DNA of 64,000 bases from Roseomonas gilardii subsp. gilardii (GCF_023078375.1 NZ_CP095554.1:868001-932000), one strand, 5' to 3'. Numbered from the stretch's first letter, positions 1 through 9,697 are shown. Translations and numbers: made by a program. Notes: generated by a model from the letters alone, not told the origin.

Positions 1-583
1 GGGCCTCGACATCGCCCTGGTGCTCGCCTCGCTGCCGCTCATCGCGCCGGTGCTGATCCTGGCGGCCATCGCCATCAAGCTGGACTCGCCCGGCCCGGTC
101 TTCTTCCGCCAGTGGCGCTTCGGCCTCGGCACGCAGCCCGTGCAGATCCTGAAGTTCCGGAGCATGTACACGGACAGGGGCGACACCACCGGCGAGGCCC
201 GGACCACGGCCCGCGATTCACGCGTGACCCGGGTCGGCCGCATCCTCCGCCGCACCAGCATCGACGAGCTGCCGCAGCTCCTGAACGTGCTGCGGGGGGA
301 TATGTCCCTGGTCGGGCCGCGGCCGCATGCGACGCATATGAAGGTCGAGGGCAACTACTACTTCGAGGCCGTGGAGCACTATCGCCTCCGTCACCGCGTG
401 AAGCCGGGCCTGACCGGCTGGGCGCAGGTCAACGGTTCCCGTGGCGAGGTGGATACGCTGGACAAGGCCTATCGCCGCGTGGATCTCGATCTCTGGTACA
501 TCGACAACTGGTCGATCACCCTGGACCTGAAGATCATCTTCAAGACCGTGTTCGGCGGCTTCGCGACGCTGAAGGCCGACTGA
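1..583 (+). CDS. Undecaprenyl-phosphate sugar phosphotransferase (exopolysaccharide initiation), C-terminal part
   Basis: The reading frame is open from base 2 (GLDIALVLASLPL...), so the true start lies before the window. This is the catalytic half of a bacterial sugar transferase, which moves a hexose-1-phosphate from a nucleotide sugar to undecaprenyl phosphate at the inner membrane, the first step of exopolysaccharide synthesis. Visible family marks are the membrane-entry segment followed by KLDSPGPVFFRQ, the KFRSM motif, the RRTSIDELPQLLNVLRGDMSLVG block split as SIDELPQ and GDMSLVGPRP, and the KPGLTGWAQVNG motif. It ends with a strong terminator. Its partners are probably the flippase, polymerase and Wzc-like kinase genes near 26-31.7 kb, though 20 kb separates them. 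The sugar used cannot be told from sequence. Confidence 0.93.
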   Translation, partial: GLDIALVLASLPLIAPVLILAAIAIKLDSPGPVFFRQWRFGLGTQPVQILKFRSMYTDRGDTTGEARTTARDSRVTRVGRILRRTSIDELPQLLNVLRGDMSLVGPRPHATHMKVEGNYYFEAVEHYRLRHRVKPGLTGWAQVNGSRGEVDTLDKAYRRVDLDLWYIDNWSITLDLKIIFKTVFGGFATLKAD

Positions 584-687
584 GATCAAGGGAAAGCCGG
601 CGCGGCGACACTTCGCCCCTCCGCGTCTCGGATTTCACCAGACAGGCTCAGGCACGAATGCCTGCGACCATCCGGACCTGCCGGTCC

Positions 688-719
688 CCCCCCTTCCTGA
701 CCAGAAGGGGGGATTTTTT
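688..719 (+). terminator. Rho-independent terminator after the sugar transferase
   Basis: A perfect 9-bp stem (CCCCCCTTC at 688-696 with GAAGGGGGG at 704-712), a 7-nt loop and a following A plus six T residues. The T tract lies only on the plus-strand side, so it ends transcription of the sugar transferase and not of the convergent small gene. Confidence 0.9.
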
Positions 720-720
720 G

Positions 721-969
721 TCAGAACAGCCGATAAACCACGAAGCCGGTCACAAGCCAGAAGACCGCCCCCAGCGCGGATGCCCAGGCCAGCCCCCGCC
801 ATAGCGATCCGCCTTCTTCCTCATGGGCCCTGTCGGGGGTGATGGCGGGATTTTCGCCTTGCCGTGGCTTGGGCCAGGGAAAGGGGTAGGTCGAGTTCCG
901 TGACAAGGGGCGCCGGAGCTGGTCCGGCTGGTTTGGGGCACGGGGTGACAGATCCAATGCGTCCGTCAC
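721..969 (-). CDS. Small hypothetical protein with one C-terminal membrane segment
   Basis: No family recognised. The frame gives about 82 residues from a GTG at 969, chosen because GGAG lies 8 nt upstream; the frame also stays open to a TTG at 1026 (101 residues). The first two thirds are hydrophilic and rich in proline and arginine. The last about 20 residues (ALGAVFWLVTGFVVYRLF) form one membrane helix that ends at the C-terminus, like a tail anchor. It is convergent with the sugar transferase and separated from it by the terminator. It may be an envelope protein; no function is claimed. Confidence 0.5.
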   Translation of the reverse strand: MTDALDLSPRAPNQPDQLRRPLSRNSTYPFPWPKPRQGENPAITPDRAHEEEGGSLWRGLAWASALGAVFWLVTGFVVYRLF

Positions 970-1729
970 GATGATGTCTCCGGCACGAGGCTCACTGGAT
1001 TTAATCCCCAGCACGCGAAAACGCAAAGACTAAATACAACTATAGGAAGTGATATAAAAGTCTCAAGACCCGGCTGGAAACTTCGTCCAGGGAGTGGCCA
1101 TGCGGTGGCGGCAGATATCCATGGCCAGGATCATCCGCGATGGCGGTTGAGAAAACGTTAAGGGCCGGCTTCAGGCGCCCTGTCCCCTTTCCGGATAAAG
1201 ACAGGCCGGAAGTGGATGCCGGGTACTGCGTCAGGCGAGAGCCCGCCTTATCCGGACGGTGGGCTTTGGCGCCGCTTTCGTGGCTAGGCTGATGGAGGCT
1301 CCACTTCGCCCCGGCCCCGCCTTTGGTTGGCGCGGCATGCGAAGTCGGCCTCTGGCCTGATCCCTGGAAACAGATGGATCAGCGGGGCTTCCGGACAAGA
1401 AAAATCACCATCTTTGCGCCGGTGGCGTCCACAGCCGCAGGAGAGCCAGGCTCTCCGGCGCGATCCGGTCGCAGCAGGCGCCAACGAATCGGGTCCAGGG
1501 CGCGCGACGTCCTGGCGGAGTGGGGGCTTGGGGGCGAGGCGGAGCCTTGCCCCCAAAGGACAGCGAAACCAGAACAGCCAGGAGCGGGAGAAAGCCGCTG
1601 AGCGCCTTGTGTGGCCGCTCAATTTTCGCTTGAGAACATTTTTTCTTCGCTTATCTTCCTTTTGCGGGGCCTGACGTCCTGTGATGCCGCGCGGCCGCCG
1701 CAAAGGCGGCAGGGAGAGGAGCGAGGAAC
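970..1729. other. Long intergenic region before glpD, holding repeat copy A
   Basis: About 760 bases without a convincing gene. Short frames on both strands here lack family matches and ribosome sites. It contains a locally AT-richer stretch near 1030-1065 upstream of the small minus-strand gene, the composite repeat at 1288-1556, and the glpD leader at 1557-1729, where purine-rich GGGAGAGGAGCGAGGA sits just before the TTG start. Confidence 0.6.
1288..1556 (-). repeat. Composite intergenic repeat, copy A (minus orientation)
   Basis: Read on the minus strand, this stretch follows copies B, C and D block by block: a GGGGGCAAGGCTCCGCC left end (a 25-base stretch at 1530-1554 is identical to 61185-61209 in copy D), ACTCCGCCAGGAC, a CCTGGACC block, GCCGGAGAGC hairpin (1434-1459), CCCCGCTGATCCA, TCCAGGGAT and a degenerate right end near 1290. 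The right end is an approximate inverted copy of the left end. It lies between the small membrane-protein gene and glpD. Confidence 0.7.
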
Positions 1730-3259
1730 TTGGCCAGCCAGACGGATTACGATCTTCTCGTCGTTGGCGGCGGCATCAACGGCGCCGGCATCGCCCGCGA
1801 CGCGGCCGGGCGGGGGCTGAAGGTCCTGTTGGTCGAGCAGGACGATTTCGCCCGCCATACCTCGTCCGCCAGCACCAAGCTGATCCATGGCGGGCTGCGT
1901 TACCTCGAATATTACGAATTCCGGCTGGTGCGGGAGGCGCTGATCGAGCGCGAGCGCCTGCTGGCCGCGGCGCCGCATATCATCTGGCCGCTGCGCTTCG
2001 TGCTGCCGCACCGGAACGATGTCCGCCCGGCCTGGATGATCCGGCTGGGCCTGTTCCTGTACGACCATCTGGGTGGACGCAAGCGCCTGCCGGGCTCGGC
2101 AGGTGTTCGTTTCCGAAACTCGCCACTCGGTTCCGCGCTCAAGCCGGGGGTGGAGCGCGGCTTCGTCTATTCCGACTGCTGGGTGCAGGACAGCCGGCTG
2201 GTGGTGCTGAACGCCCGCGACGCGGCGGAGAAGGGGGCGGAACTGCACACCCGCACCCGCTTCCTCGGCGCGGAGCGCGAGGGTGGCCTTTGGCGCGCGG
2301 AGATCGAGGATCTGCGCGGCGGCCAGCGGCGCATGGTCACGGCCCGGATCCTGGTCAACGCCGCCGGCCCCTGGGTGAGCGAACTGCTGACCCGGCGCCT
2401 GAAGATCGATGATGCGGACAGGGTCCGGCTGGTCAAGGGCAGCCACATCGTGGTGCCACGCCTCTACGAGGGCGACCATTGCTACATCCTGCAGAATCCC
2501 GATCGCCGTATCGTCTTCGCCATCCCCTACGAAAGCGATTTCACACTGATCGGCACCACGGACGTGCCCTGGAACGAGGCGCCCGGCCCGGTTTCGATCA
2601 GCGCGGAGGAGACGCGGTATCTCTGCGATACGGTCAACCGCTACTTCCGGCGGGAGGTCGCGCCGGAGGATGTGGTCTGGAGCTATGCGGGCGTGCGGCC
2701 GCTCTATGACGACGCCGCGAAGAACGCCTCGGCGGTCACGCGCGATTACGTGCTGAAAGTGGATGCGCCGGAAGGGCGGGCGCCGCTGCTGTCCGTCTTC
2801 GGCGGCAAGATCACCACCTACCGCAAGCTGGCGGAACATGCGCTGGAGAAGCTGGCGCCGCATCTGCCTGGGCTGAAGCCCGCCTGGACGGAAACCGCGC
2901 CCCTGCCCGGTGGAGACATGCCGGATGCGGATTTCGACCGCTTCCTGGCCGGGCTGCGGCAACGTTTCCCCTTCCTGCCGGAGGGCCTGTCCCATCGCCT
3001 TGCCCGGGCCTATGGCACCCGGGCCGACCGGCTGCTGGGCGCGGCCCGGCACCTGGAGGATCTGGGCGAGGATTTCGGCGGCGGGCTGAGGCGGGCCGAG
3101 GTGGATTACCTGATCCGCGAGGAATGGGCAGTCACGGCGGAGGATATCCTCTGGCGCCGCTCCAAGCTCGGGCTGCATGTCCCGGCCGGGACGGCGGAGC
3201 GGCTGGAGGCCTATCTGGTGCAGGCGCGTCCGGCGCGCGAAACCCTTTCCGCCGCCTGA
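1730..3259 (+). CDS. glpD: Aerobic glycerol-3-phosphate dehydrogenase
   Basis: FAD flavoenzyme that oxidises sn-glycerol-3-phosphate to dihydroxyacetone phosphate at the inner membrane and passes electrons to quinone. The 509-residue length is typical. The Rossmann FAD motif GGGINGAG is at residues 13-20, followed by the family block SSASTKLIHGGLRYLE; GTTDVPW and YAGVRPLYDD are further GlpD/DAO-fold marks, and a C-terminal helical domain is present. TTG at 1730 was chosen because GAGGA lies just upstream and the FAD motif begins at the usual distance. glpK follows after 54 bases in the same direction, so the two form a glycerol catabolic operon. No GlpR-type regulator or glycerol facilitator lies nearby. 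Confidence 0.96.
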   Translation: MASQTDYDLLVVGGGINGAGIARDAAGRGLKVLLVEQDDFARHTSSASTKLIHGGLRYLEYYEFRLVREALIERERLLAAAPHIIWPLRFVLPHRNDVRPAWMIRLGLFLYDHLGGRKRLPGSAGVRFRNSPLGSALKPGVERGFVYSDCWVQDSRLVVLNARDAAEKGAELHTRTRFLGAEREGGLWRAEIEDLRGGQRRMVTARILVNAAGPWVSELLTRRLKIDDADRVRLVKGSHIVVPRLYEGDHCYILQNPDRRIVFAIPYESDFTLIGTTDVPWNEAPGPVSISAEETRYLCDTVNRYFRREVAPEDVVWSYAGVRPLYDDAAKNASAVTRDYVLKVDAPEGRAPLLSVFGGKITTYRKLAEHALEKLAPHLPGLKPAWTETAPLPGGDMPDADFDRFLAGLRQRFPFLPEGLSHRLARAYGTRADRLLGAARHLEDLGEDFGGGLRRAEVDYLIREEWAVTAEDILWRRSKLGLHVPAGTAERLEAYLVQARPARETLSAA

Positions 3260-3313
3260 ACCCCCTGGACAGCCTGTCCGGTCCCGAGAAACGTCCTCCG
3301 GAAGCCAACGAGC

Positions 3314-4810
3314 ATGAGCGAAGCCCGCCACGTCCTGTCCATCGACCAGGGCACGACCTCGACCCGCAGCATCGTCTTCGATGCCGGGGCGAATCCGGTC
3401 GCCATCGCGCGCCGGGAATTCGCCCAGCATTATCCGGACGATGGCTGGGTCGAGCACGAGCCGGAGGATATCTGGCGCGATGTGGTGGACACGGTGCGGG
3501 AGGCGCTGGACCATGCCGGGCTCACGGACGGTGCCGGGGTGGCGGCCATCGGCATCACCAACCAGCGCGAGACGGTGGTGCTGTGGGAGCGTGCCACTGG
3601 CAGGCCCGTCCACCGCGCGATCGTCTGGCAGGACCGCCGCACCGCCGCCCTTTGCGCGGGGCTGAAGCAGGAGGGAGCGGAGGAGCTGGTGCGCGCCCGC
3701 ACCGGCCTGTTGCTGGACCCCTATTTCTCCGCCACCAAGCTGGCCTGGCTGCTCGACAACCTGCCGGGGATGCGGGAGCGGGCGGAGCGCGGCGAACTCG
3801 CCTTCGGCACGATCGACTGTTTCCTGCTGTGGCGCCTGACCGGCGGCAAGGTGCATGCGACGGATGCCACCAACGCCTCGCGCACCCTGCTCTTCGACAT
3901 CCACCGCCAGTGCTGGGACGCCGGGCTGCTGAAGCTCTTCCGTATCCCGGAAGCCCTGTTGCCGGAGGTACGGGACAACAGCACCGTTTTCGGCGAGACC
4001 GACCCGGCGCTGTTCGGCCGTGCCATTCCCATCGCCGGCATGGCGGGCGACCAGCAGGCGGCGGTAATCGGCCAGGCCTGCTTCGCGCCGGGCATGGCCA
4101 AGTCCACCTACGGCACCGGCTGCTTCATGCTGCTGAACACCGGCGAGAAGCCGGTCTCCTCGGACAACCGCATGCTGACCACCGTGGCCTATCGCCTCGG
4201 CGGCAGGACGGTCTATGCCGAGGAAGGGGCGATCTTCGTCGCCGGCGCCGCGATCAAATGGCTGCGCGACGGCGTGGGGGTGATCACCCATGCCTCGCAG
4301 ACGGACGACATGGCCACCCGGGTTCCGGACAGCCACGGCGTCTACATGGTGCCGGCCTTCGTGGGCCTGGGCGCGCCGCACTGGGATCCGGAGGCACGCG
4401 CCCTGATCTGCGGCCTGACCTTCAGCGCGACGGCGGCGCATCTGGCGCGGGCGGCGCTGGAATCCGTGGCCTTCCAGACGCTCGACCTCGCCGGGGCGAT
4501 GCAGCGGGATGGCGCCGGACAACTGAAGACCATCCGGGTCGATGGCGGCATGTCGGCGAATGACTGGTTCTGCCAGTTCCTGGCCGACATGCTGCAGGCC
4601 GAGGTGGAGCGCCCCGCCTGCCTGGAGACCACCTCCATGGGGGCCGCCTTCCTGGCCGGCCTCGCGGTCGGTGTCTGGAAGGACTTGGACGAGGTCGCCG
4701 CCACCTGGAAGCGGGGGGCTGTCTTCAAGCCGCGCATGGATGGGGAGCAGCGGACCCGCATGATCGCGGGGTGGAAGGATGCCCTGAAGCGCACCCTTCC
4801 GGCGAAATAG
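3314..4810 (+). CDS. glpK: Glycerol kinase
   Basis: FGGY-family sugar kinase of 498 residues, the usual size, which phosphorylates glycerol with ATP to give the substrate of the upstream GlpD. The N-terminal phosphate-binding motif [11 protein letters not shown] begins at residue 9. The glycerol-binding blocks ITNQRETVV and WQDRRTA, and the second-domain signature [13 protein letters not shown], are intact. The C-terminal DGGMSAN and QFLADML blocks are also present. It is cotranscribed with glpD. A possible hairpin without a T tract (TCTCCC paired with GGGAGA, 4811-4836) follows the stop codon and may help end the transcript. Confidence 0.97.
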   Translation: MSEARHVLSIDQGTTSTRSIVFDAGANPVAIARREFAQHYPDDGWVEHEPEDIWRDVVDTVREALDHAGLTDGAGVAAIGITNQRETVVLWERATGRPVHRAIVWQDRRTAALCAGLKQEGAEELVRARTGLLLDPYFSATKLAWLLDNLPGMRERAERGELAFGTIDCFLLWRLTGGKVHATDATNASRTLLFDIHRQCWDAGLLKLFRIPEALLPEVRDNSTVFGETDPALFGRAIPIAGMAGDQQAAVIGQACFAPGMAKSTYGTGCFMLLNTGEKPVSSDNRMLTTVAYRLGGRTVYAEEGAIFVAGAAIKWLRDGVGVITHASQTDDMATRVPDSHGVYMVPAFVGLGAPHWDPEARALICGLTFSATAAHLARAALESVAFQTLDLAGAMQRDGAGQLKTIRVDGGMSANDWFCQFLADMLQAEVERPACLETTSMGAAFLAGLAVGVWKDLDEVAATWKRGAVFKPRMDGEQRTRMIAGWKDALKRTLPAK

Positions 4811-4933
4811 TCTCCCGCCCCCTCACCCGGGGGAGAAGTTTGTGGATAACGGGGATATTGACTGTGGAGTCCCACGCACAGGCTGCGTGATCCCCGCCAC
4901 AGGGCTCACAACCCCGTCCCGGGAACGGCCGGC

Positions 4934-5209
4934 TCAGCCGGAGCTGCCGTTCCCGCCCTTTCCGTCCTGCTGCTTCTGGTCCTGCTTCTCGGCGGCATGG
5001 CGGCGATGGACGCCCACGGCACAGCCCGCCGCGGCGCCCGCCACGGCATGGCCTTTGCCGACGAAATGCCCCGCCACCGCGCCCACCGCACCGTCCTTGA
5101 TGCAGCCGCCTTCCTTGGCCGAGGCTGGGGCGCTCAGTGGCGGTGCGGATAGCAGGCCGAGCCCCAGCAGTGGGGCCGCGAGGGCGGAGAGGGTGATACG
5201 ACGACGCAT
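4934..5209 (-). CDS. Small exported glycine-zipper-like protein
   Basis: Ninety-one residues starting at an ATG at 5209. An MRRRITLSALAAPLLGLGLL signal peptide with probable cleavage after APASA is followed by a mature part with GAVGAVAGHFVGKGHA and AGAAAGCAVG. These small-residue repeats resemble glycine-zipper segments of small periplasmic or outer-membrane-associated proteins. Two cysteines in the mature part could form a disulphide. The tail is lysine- and glutamine-rich. It stands alone between glpK (convergent) and a solute-binding protein. Function unknown; the periplasmic location is inferred from the signal peptide. Confidence 0.65.
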   Translation of the reverse strand: MRRRITLSALAAPLLGLGLLSAPPLSAPASAKEGGCIKDGAVGAVAGHFVGKGHAVAGAAAGCAVGVHRRHAAEKQDQKQQDGKGGNGSSG

Positions 5210-5294
5210 GCAGCGGTCCTCCGAAGCTCTTTGCCTGGAAGCAACGCCGCACGGGGCGGGCGGGGTGATTGCCGCCGGATGAAGCCCGCGACAT

Positions 5295-5325
5295 CCGCCG
5301 CCGGAAGGACCTCCCCCGGCGGCGG
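5295..5325 (-). terminator. GC-rich hairpin after the family-5 binding protein
   Basis: A 10-bp perfect inverted repeat (CCGCCGCCGG at 5295-5304 with CCGGCGGCGG at 5316-5325) around an 11-nt loop lies just past the stop codon of the minus-strand binding-protein gene. There is no T tract, so it is only a possible terminator or 3'-end stabiliser. Confidence 0.35.
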
Positions 5326-5330
5326 ACCGG

Positions 5331-6923
5331 TCAGGCCCAGCGGATGTCGTAGAACTGCGGCAGCCCGCTGCGCATCCCCGTCAGCTTCGCGCTGAACACG
5401 GTCTGCGGGTAATAGGCGCCGAGCGGCAGGTAGGTCGGCTCCCGCATGAAGTCGGCCTGGATCTCCCGGCAGATGCGCTTCTGCTCGGCCTCGTCCGGCG
5501 CGTCGAACCATTGCTGGCGCAGCTCCTCCAGCTTCGGCGCTTTCGGCCAACCGAACCAGGCTTTGTCGCCGTTGCCGCGTAGGCCGAGATGGCTCGCCGG
5601 GTCGAAGTTGTTGGTGCCGGTCAGGTTGGTGATGAAGGCGTTCCAGCCGCCCTGGGCGGGCGGGTCCTTCTTCGCGCGGCGCTGCACCACCGTGCCCCAG
5701 TCCGTCGTCTGGAGGTCCAGCTTCATGCCCGCGCGGCGCATCATGTCGGCGACCACGAGGCCCGCCGCGTTCTGGTCCGGATAGTCGGTCGCCACCAGCA
5801 GAGCCACAGCCTCCCCCTTGTAGCCGGCGGCGGCGAGGTCGCGCTTCACCTTGTCCATGTCGCGCGGGCTGGCGAGCGCCTCCATCCCCGCATCGTTGGC
5901 GAAGGGCGTGCCGGGGCTGAAGACGCCGACATTGTCCTTCCACATGCTGCGGTCCTCGCCGGCGATGGACATCATCACGTCGCTCTGGCTCACCCCGCCC
6001 AGCAGGGCACGGCGGATCGCGGGATTGTCGAAGGGCGGATGCAGCGTGTTGAAGCGCATGATGGCCATGTTGCCGGAGGGGTCCAGCATCGAGCTCTTCA
6101 GGCCGCGGTTGCCCTTCAGCAGCGGCATCAGATCCGCCGTCGGCGTCTGCCACCAGTCGGCCTCGCCGTTCAGCATGGCATTCGCGGCGGTGGAGGCATC
6201 GGGGATGACCCGCCACTCGATCCGGTCGAAATGGGCGCGCTTCGGCCCGGCGGTGAAGCTGGGCGTGCCGTCGGCGCGCGGCACATAGCCTTCGAACCGC
6301 TCATAGACCGCGAGCGAACCGGCGACATGCTCGCTGGCCTTGTAGCGGAAGGGGCCGCTGCCGACCATCTCGTCCACGCGGGTGAAGGGGTCGGTCTTGG
6401 CCAGGCGCTCCGGCATGATCGCCGGCATCGAGGTGCCGGTCTTGCCCAGGGCGTTCGGCAGCAGGGGGAAGGGCTTCTTCAGCCGGAAGCGGAAGCGCCG
6501 GTCGTCGACGACGGAGAGCTCGTCCGTCGCGGCCATCAGCGCGGCGGCGAAGGCATCGCGCGCGGCGATGCGGCGGATGCTGGTGACGGCGTCGATGGCG
6601 CGCACCGGCTCGCCATCATGGAACTTCATTCCTTCGCGCAGCGTCAGGGTCCAGAGCCTGCCGTCATTCTCGACGACATGCCCCTCCACCATCTGCGGCT
6701 GCATCGCATAGCTCTCGTCCTGGCCATAGAGCGTGTCGAAGACGAGATAGCCATGGTTGCGGGTGACGGTGGCGGTGGTCCACATCGGGTCCAGCACCGT
6801 TGAGTCGCTCTCAGGGATGAAGCGCAGCAGCTTGTTCTCCGCGCCCAGGCCGAGGCGTGGCATGGACAGCGCCCCGAAGGCGCCCATCGCTGCGGTGGCG
6901 GAAAGGAACTGGCGTCGCTGCAT
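5331..6923 (-). CDS. ABC transporter substrate-binding protein, family 5 (dipeptide/nickel type)
   Basis: Periplasmic binding protein of 530 residues. The start ATG at 6923 gives MQRRQFLSATAAMGAFGAL, a twin-arginine-like signal. The body has the SBP_bac_5 pattern: WTLTLREGMKFHDGEPV, VGSGPFRY and EADWWQTP in order, ending near QFYDIRWA. Such proteins deliver peptides, opines, nickel or glutathione to DppBCDF-type importers. No permease or ATPase gene adjoins it, so it is an orphan that must use components encoded elsewhere or act as a sensor. Substrate unknown. The frame is also open upstream of 6923, but that extension lacks a signal peptide. Confidence 0.9.
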   Translation of the reverse strand: MQRRQFLSATAAMGAFGALSMPRLGLGAENKLLRFIPESDSTVLDPMWTTATVTRNHGYLVFDTLYGQDESYAMQPQMVEGHVVENDGRLWTLTLREGMKFHDGEPVRAIDAVTSIRRIAARDAFAAALMAATDELSVVDDRRFRFRLKKPFPLLPNALGKTGTSMPAIMPERLAKTDPFTRVDEMVGSGPFRYKASEHVAGSLAVYERFEGYVPRADGTPSFTAGPKRAHFDRIEWRVIPDASTAANAMLNGEADWWQTPTADLMPLLKGNRGLKSSMLDPSGNMAIMRFNTLHPPFDNPAIRRALLGGVSQSDVMMSIAGEDRSMWKDNVGVFSPGTPFANDAGMEALASPRDMDKVKRDLAAAGYKGEAVALLVATDYPDQNAAGLVVADMMRRAGMKLDLQTTDWGTVVQRRAKKDPPAQGGWNAFITNLTGTNNFDPASHLGLRGNGDKAWFGWPKAPKLEELRQQWFDAPDEAEQKRICREIQADFMREPTYLPLGAYYPQTVFSAKLTGMRSGLPQFYDIRWA

Positions 6924-7068
6924 GGCAAGGGGATTCCCATTTTCCCGGAATGGCCGGTCAAGGGGAATGGCATTCCCCGCCCGGATGTGACGGCGCCATG
7001 CTTCCTCTCCTGCCGTGCCGGCCGCAAGGGGGATGGCGTGGATCGCGATCCGTCTGCCGCCGTGCAGG

Positions 7069-9390
7069 CTACACGCCGGGCGGGCGCTGCTTGGACAGGA
7101 CGTGGCGGATCTTGCGGGCCAGGGCCTCCCGCGTATAGGGCTTGGACAGGAGCTCGACCCCCGGGTCCAGCCGGCCGCCATGGACGATGCCGTTCTCGGT
7201 GTAGCCCGAGGTGAAGAGCACGGCGATGCCGGGCAGCCTTTCCCGCGCCTTGCGGGCCAGTTCCGGACTGCGCAGCGTCCCCGGCATGACGACGTCGGTG
7301 AAGAGCAGGTCCACGGCGGCCCCGCTCTCGATCACGGTCAGGGCGCTGGCGGCGTCGCGTGCCGTCAGGATCTGGTAGCCCAGATCGTTCAGCATCTCCA
7401 CCACCGTGGCCCGGACGCTGTCGTCGTCCTCGACCACCAGCACGGTCTCCCGGCCCCCGGCGATGGGGGTGGTTTCCAGCGAGACGGGCTGATCCTCGCC
7501 CTGGTGCGCGCGGGGCAGATAGAGCCGGACGACGGTGCCCTGGCCCGGCTCGCTGTAGATCTTCACATGGCCGCCTGACTGCTTGACGAAGCCGTGCACC
7601 ATGGAAAGGCCGAGCCCACTCCCCTTGCCGTCGGGCTTGGTGGAGAAGAAGGGCTCGAAGGCCTGCCGCACCACCTCCGGCGGCATGCCGCTGCCCGTGT
7701 CGCTCACGGCCAGGAGCACGTACTGCCCGGGCACGACATCGGCGTGCAGCCGCGCATAGTCGGCATCCAGCATGGCGTTGCCGGCCTCGATGGTGATGCG
7801 GCCGCAGCCCGCCATCGCGTCCCGCGCGTTGATGGCGAGATTGAGCAGCGCGTTCTCCAGCTGCGTCGGGTCGATCAGGGTGTTCCACAGCCCGCCGGAC
7901 ACGACCGTCTCGATCTCGATCGCATCGCCCAGGCTGCGGCGCAGCATGTCCTCCATGCCGGCGATCAGCCGTCCGACATTGACCACCTTCGGCTCCAGCG
8001 GCTGGCGCCGCCCGAAGGCGAGGAGCTGGGCGGCGAGCTTGGCGCCGCGCTGCACACCGGCCATGGCGTTGGCGAGGCGGCGCTCCGCCTTCTCCCGCCC
8101 CGTGACATCCGCCGCCAGGAGCTGCAGGTTGCCCGAGACCACCTGGAGGAGGTTGTTGAAGTCGTGCGCCACCCCGCCGGTGAGCTTGCCGATCGCCTCC
8201 ATCTTCTGGGCCTGCTGCAGGGCGAGCTCGGCCTGCCGGCGCTCGGCGATCTCGGTGGCGACGCGGGCCTCCAGCGTCTCGTTGAGCTGCCGCAGGCGTT
8301 CCTCGGCCTCGCGCCGCTGCGCGATCTCGCGCTCCGCGGCCTGCAGGAGACGGGCATTGTCGATCGCCACCGCCGCCTGCCCGGCCAGGCTCACCAAGCT
8401 GCTTTCGCTGCCGTCGTCGAAGCGGCCTGGCTCGCGATGACCGAAGAGCAGGGCGCCGATCGGGGCCCCGGTGCGGGAGCGGACCGGCACGGCGAGGTAG
8501 CTGCGCACCGGCAGATGGCCCGGCGGCATGCCGGCATGGGGCGCGTTGCGGCCATAGCGCGGGTCGCGGGTCACGTCGTCGGAGCGGACCACCGCGCGGC
8601 CCTCGAAGCTGGGCACGAGGAGAGGCGTCTTGCGCGGCATCGGGAAGCCCGCGAAGGCCGCGGGATCAGCCCCCGACAGGGCATAGAGGCGGTAGTCCTG
8701 TCCGGTCTCGCCCTCCGCGTTATAGAAGAAGGCGCCGAATTCCGCGCCGGTCAGCGCGACGCCCGCATCGACGGCGAGCTGGGTGAGGCGGCCGACATCG
8801 AGCTCGCTCGTGATCGAGATGCCGGCGCGGTTCACCGTCGCCAGTGTCTCGGTCTTCTGCCGCAGCGCCATCAGCGCCGCCTGTTCCCGCTGTCGGCCGA
8901 TGACCTGGTCGGTGACCTCGATCGTCGCGCAGAGCAGGCCGGCGATGCGGCCGGATTCGTCGCGCAGCGGTGTGTAGGAGAAGGTGAACCAGGTGTCTTC
9001 CCACCGGCCGTGGCGCAGCATCGGGATGGGCAGCTCGCGGAAATGGCTGGCCTCGCCCGCCAGGGTGCGCTCCACGATGGGACCGAACTGCGGCCAGATA
9101 TCGGCCCAGACCTCGGCGAAGGGTTTGCCGAGGGCCTGCGGATGCCGCTCGGGGAAGATCGGCACATAGGCGTCGTTGTAGAGGAAGGCGAGGTCTGGTC
9201 CCCAGGCGACGAACTTCGCCTGACGGGCGTTGAACACCATCTCGGCCATGGTGCGCAGGGAGCCCGGCCATTGGGAAACCGGTCCCAGTCCGCTGGCCTC
9301 GAAGCCCGGTTGCCGCACCAGTGCACCGATATCGCCGCCGCCGAACGGCCACGGCCCCTGGGCTGCCTCTGTGGTGATCCTGGTCAGCAT
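7069..9390 (-). CDS. Hybrid sensor histidine kinase (PAS-GAF-HisKA-HATPase-REC), soluble
   Basis: 773 residues from an ATG at 9390. A PAS-like sensor spans about 40-165 (AFLYNDAYVPIFPERHP, then VTDQVIGR), a GAF domain about 190-345, and a coiled coil about 350-400. The dimerisation/phosphotransfer domain carries GGVAHDFNNLL with His409. The ATPase domain shows the N box NLAINARDAM, DTGSGM and GKGSGLGLSM. A C-terminal receiver domain (about 648-773) has acidic residues VVEDDD and the phosphoacceptor Asp699 in TDVVMPG. No membrane segment is visible, so it senses an internal cue such as a small molecule or redox state. No partner regulator gene is adjacent. Confidence 0.94.
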   Translation of the reverse strand: MLTRITTEAAQGPWPFGGGDIGALVRQPGFEASGLGPVSQWPGSLRTMAEMVFNARQAKFVAWGPDLAFLYNDAYVPIFPERHPQALGKPFAEVWADIWPQFGPIVERTLAGEASHFRELPIPMLRHGRWEDTWFTFSYTPLRDESGRIAGLLCATIEVTDQVIGRQREQAALMALRQKTETLATVNRAGISITSELDVGRLTQLAVDAGVALTGAEFGAFFYNAEGETGQDYRLYALSGADPAAFAGFPMPRKTPLLVPSFEGRAVVRSDDVTRDPRYGRNAPHAGMPPGHLPVRSYLAVPVRSRTGAPIGALLFGHREPGRFDDGSESSLVSLAGQAAVAIDNARLLQAAEREIAQRREAEERLRQLNETLEARVATEIAERRQAELALQQAQKMEAIGKLTGGVAHDFNNLLQVVSGNLQLLAADVTGREKAERRLANAMAGVQRGAKLAAQLLAFGRRQPLEPKVVNVGRLIAGMEDMLRRSLGDAIEIETVVSGGLWNTLIDPTQLENALLNLAINARDAMAGCGRITIEAGNAMLDADYARLHADVVPGQYVLLAVSDTGSGMPPEVVRQAFEPFFSTKPDGKGSGLGLSMVHGFVKQSGGHVKIYSEPGQGTVVRLYLPRAHQGEDQPVSLETTPIAGGRETVLVVEDDDSVRATVVEMLNDLGYQILTARDAASALTVIESGAAVDLLFTDVVMPGTLRSPELARKARERLPGIAVLFTSGYTENGIVHGGRLDPGVELLSKPYTREALARKIRHVLSKQRPPGV

Positions 9391-9697
9391 TGCTACTCGG
9401 TTCTGCGGCGGCCAGCCCCGATCCGGCGCCGGGATGAGCGGGGAACAGTGCTCCTCCGGGATGACGGGGAGGTCGGGAGAGCCATGATGCCACCCCGGCA
9501 GGGCCTTCGCCAGACGGAGCGCCGGAGGGGGCGAATGGGGTGACGGAGCGGGAGGGATGGTGGGATATTGTGGGCGGGGGGCCGGGACAGGCCATGCAGC
9601 TTTCGCCTGTCCTGCCGGTTCCCCTGCCATGATGGAGCGCGGGGGCGCGGGCCGGGCCAGGGCCCGGCCGCTTTCCGCCCGCCAGAGGAGAGCTGTC

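Noticed and set aside
1619-4522. A 967-codon open frame on the minus strand opposite glpD-glpK (similar long frames at 7594-9543 plus and 34578-37358 plus)
   Set aside because: These mirror real genes with strong family motifs on the other strand or in another frame. High GC at third positions removes stop codons; the translations are arginine/histidine-rich and match nothing.
4841-4849. Perfect DnaA-box sequence TGTGGATAA after glpK
   Set aside because: Only one box, no AT-rich unwinding region, no dnaA or parAB nearby. Not an origin.
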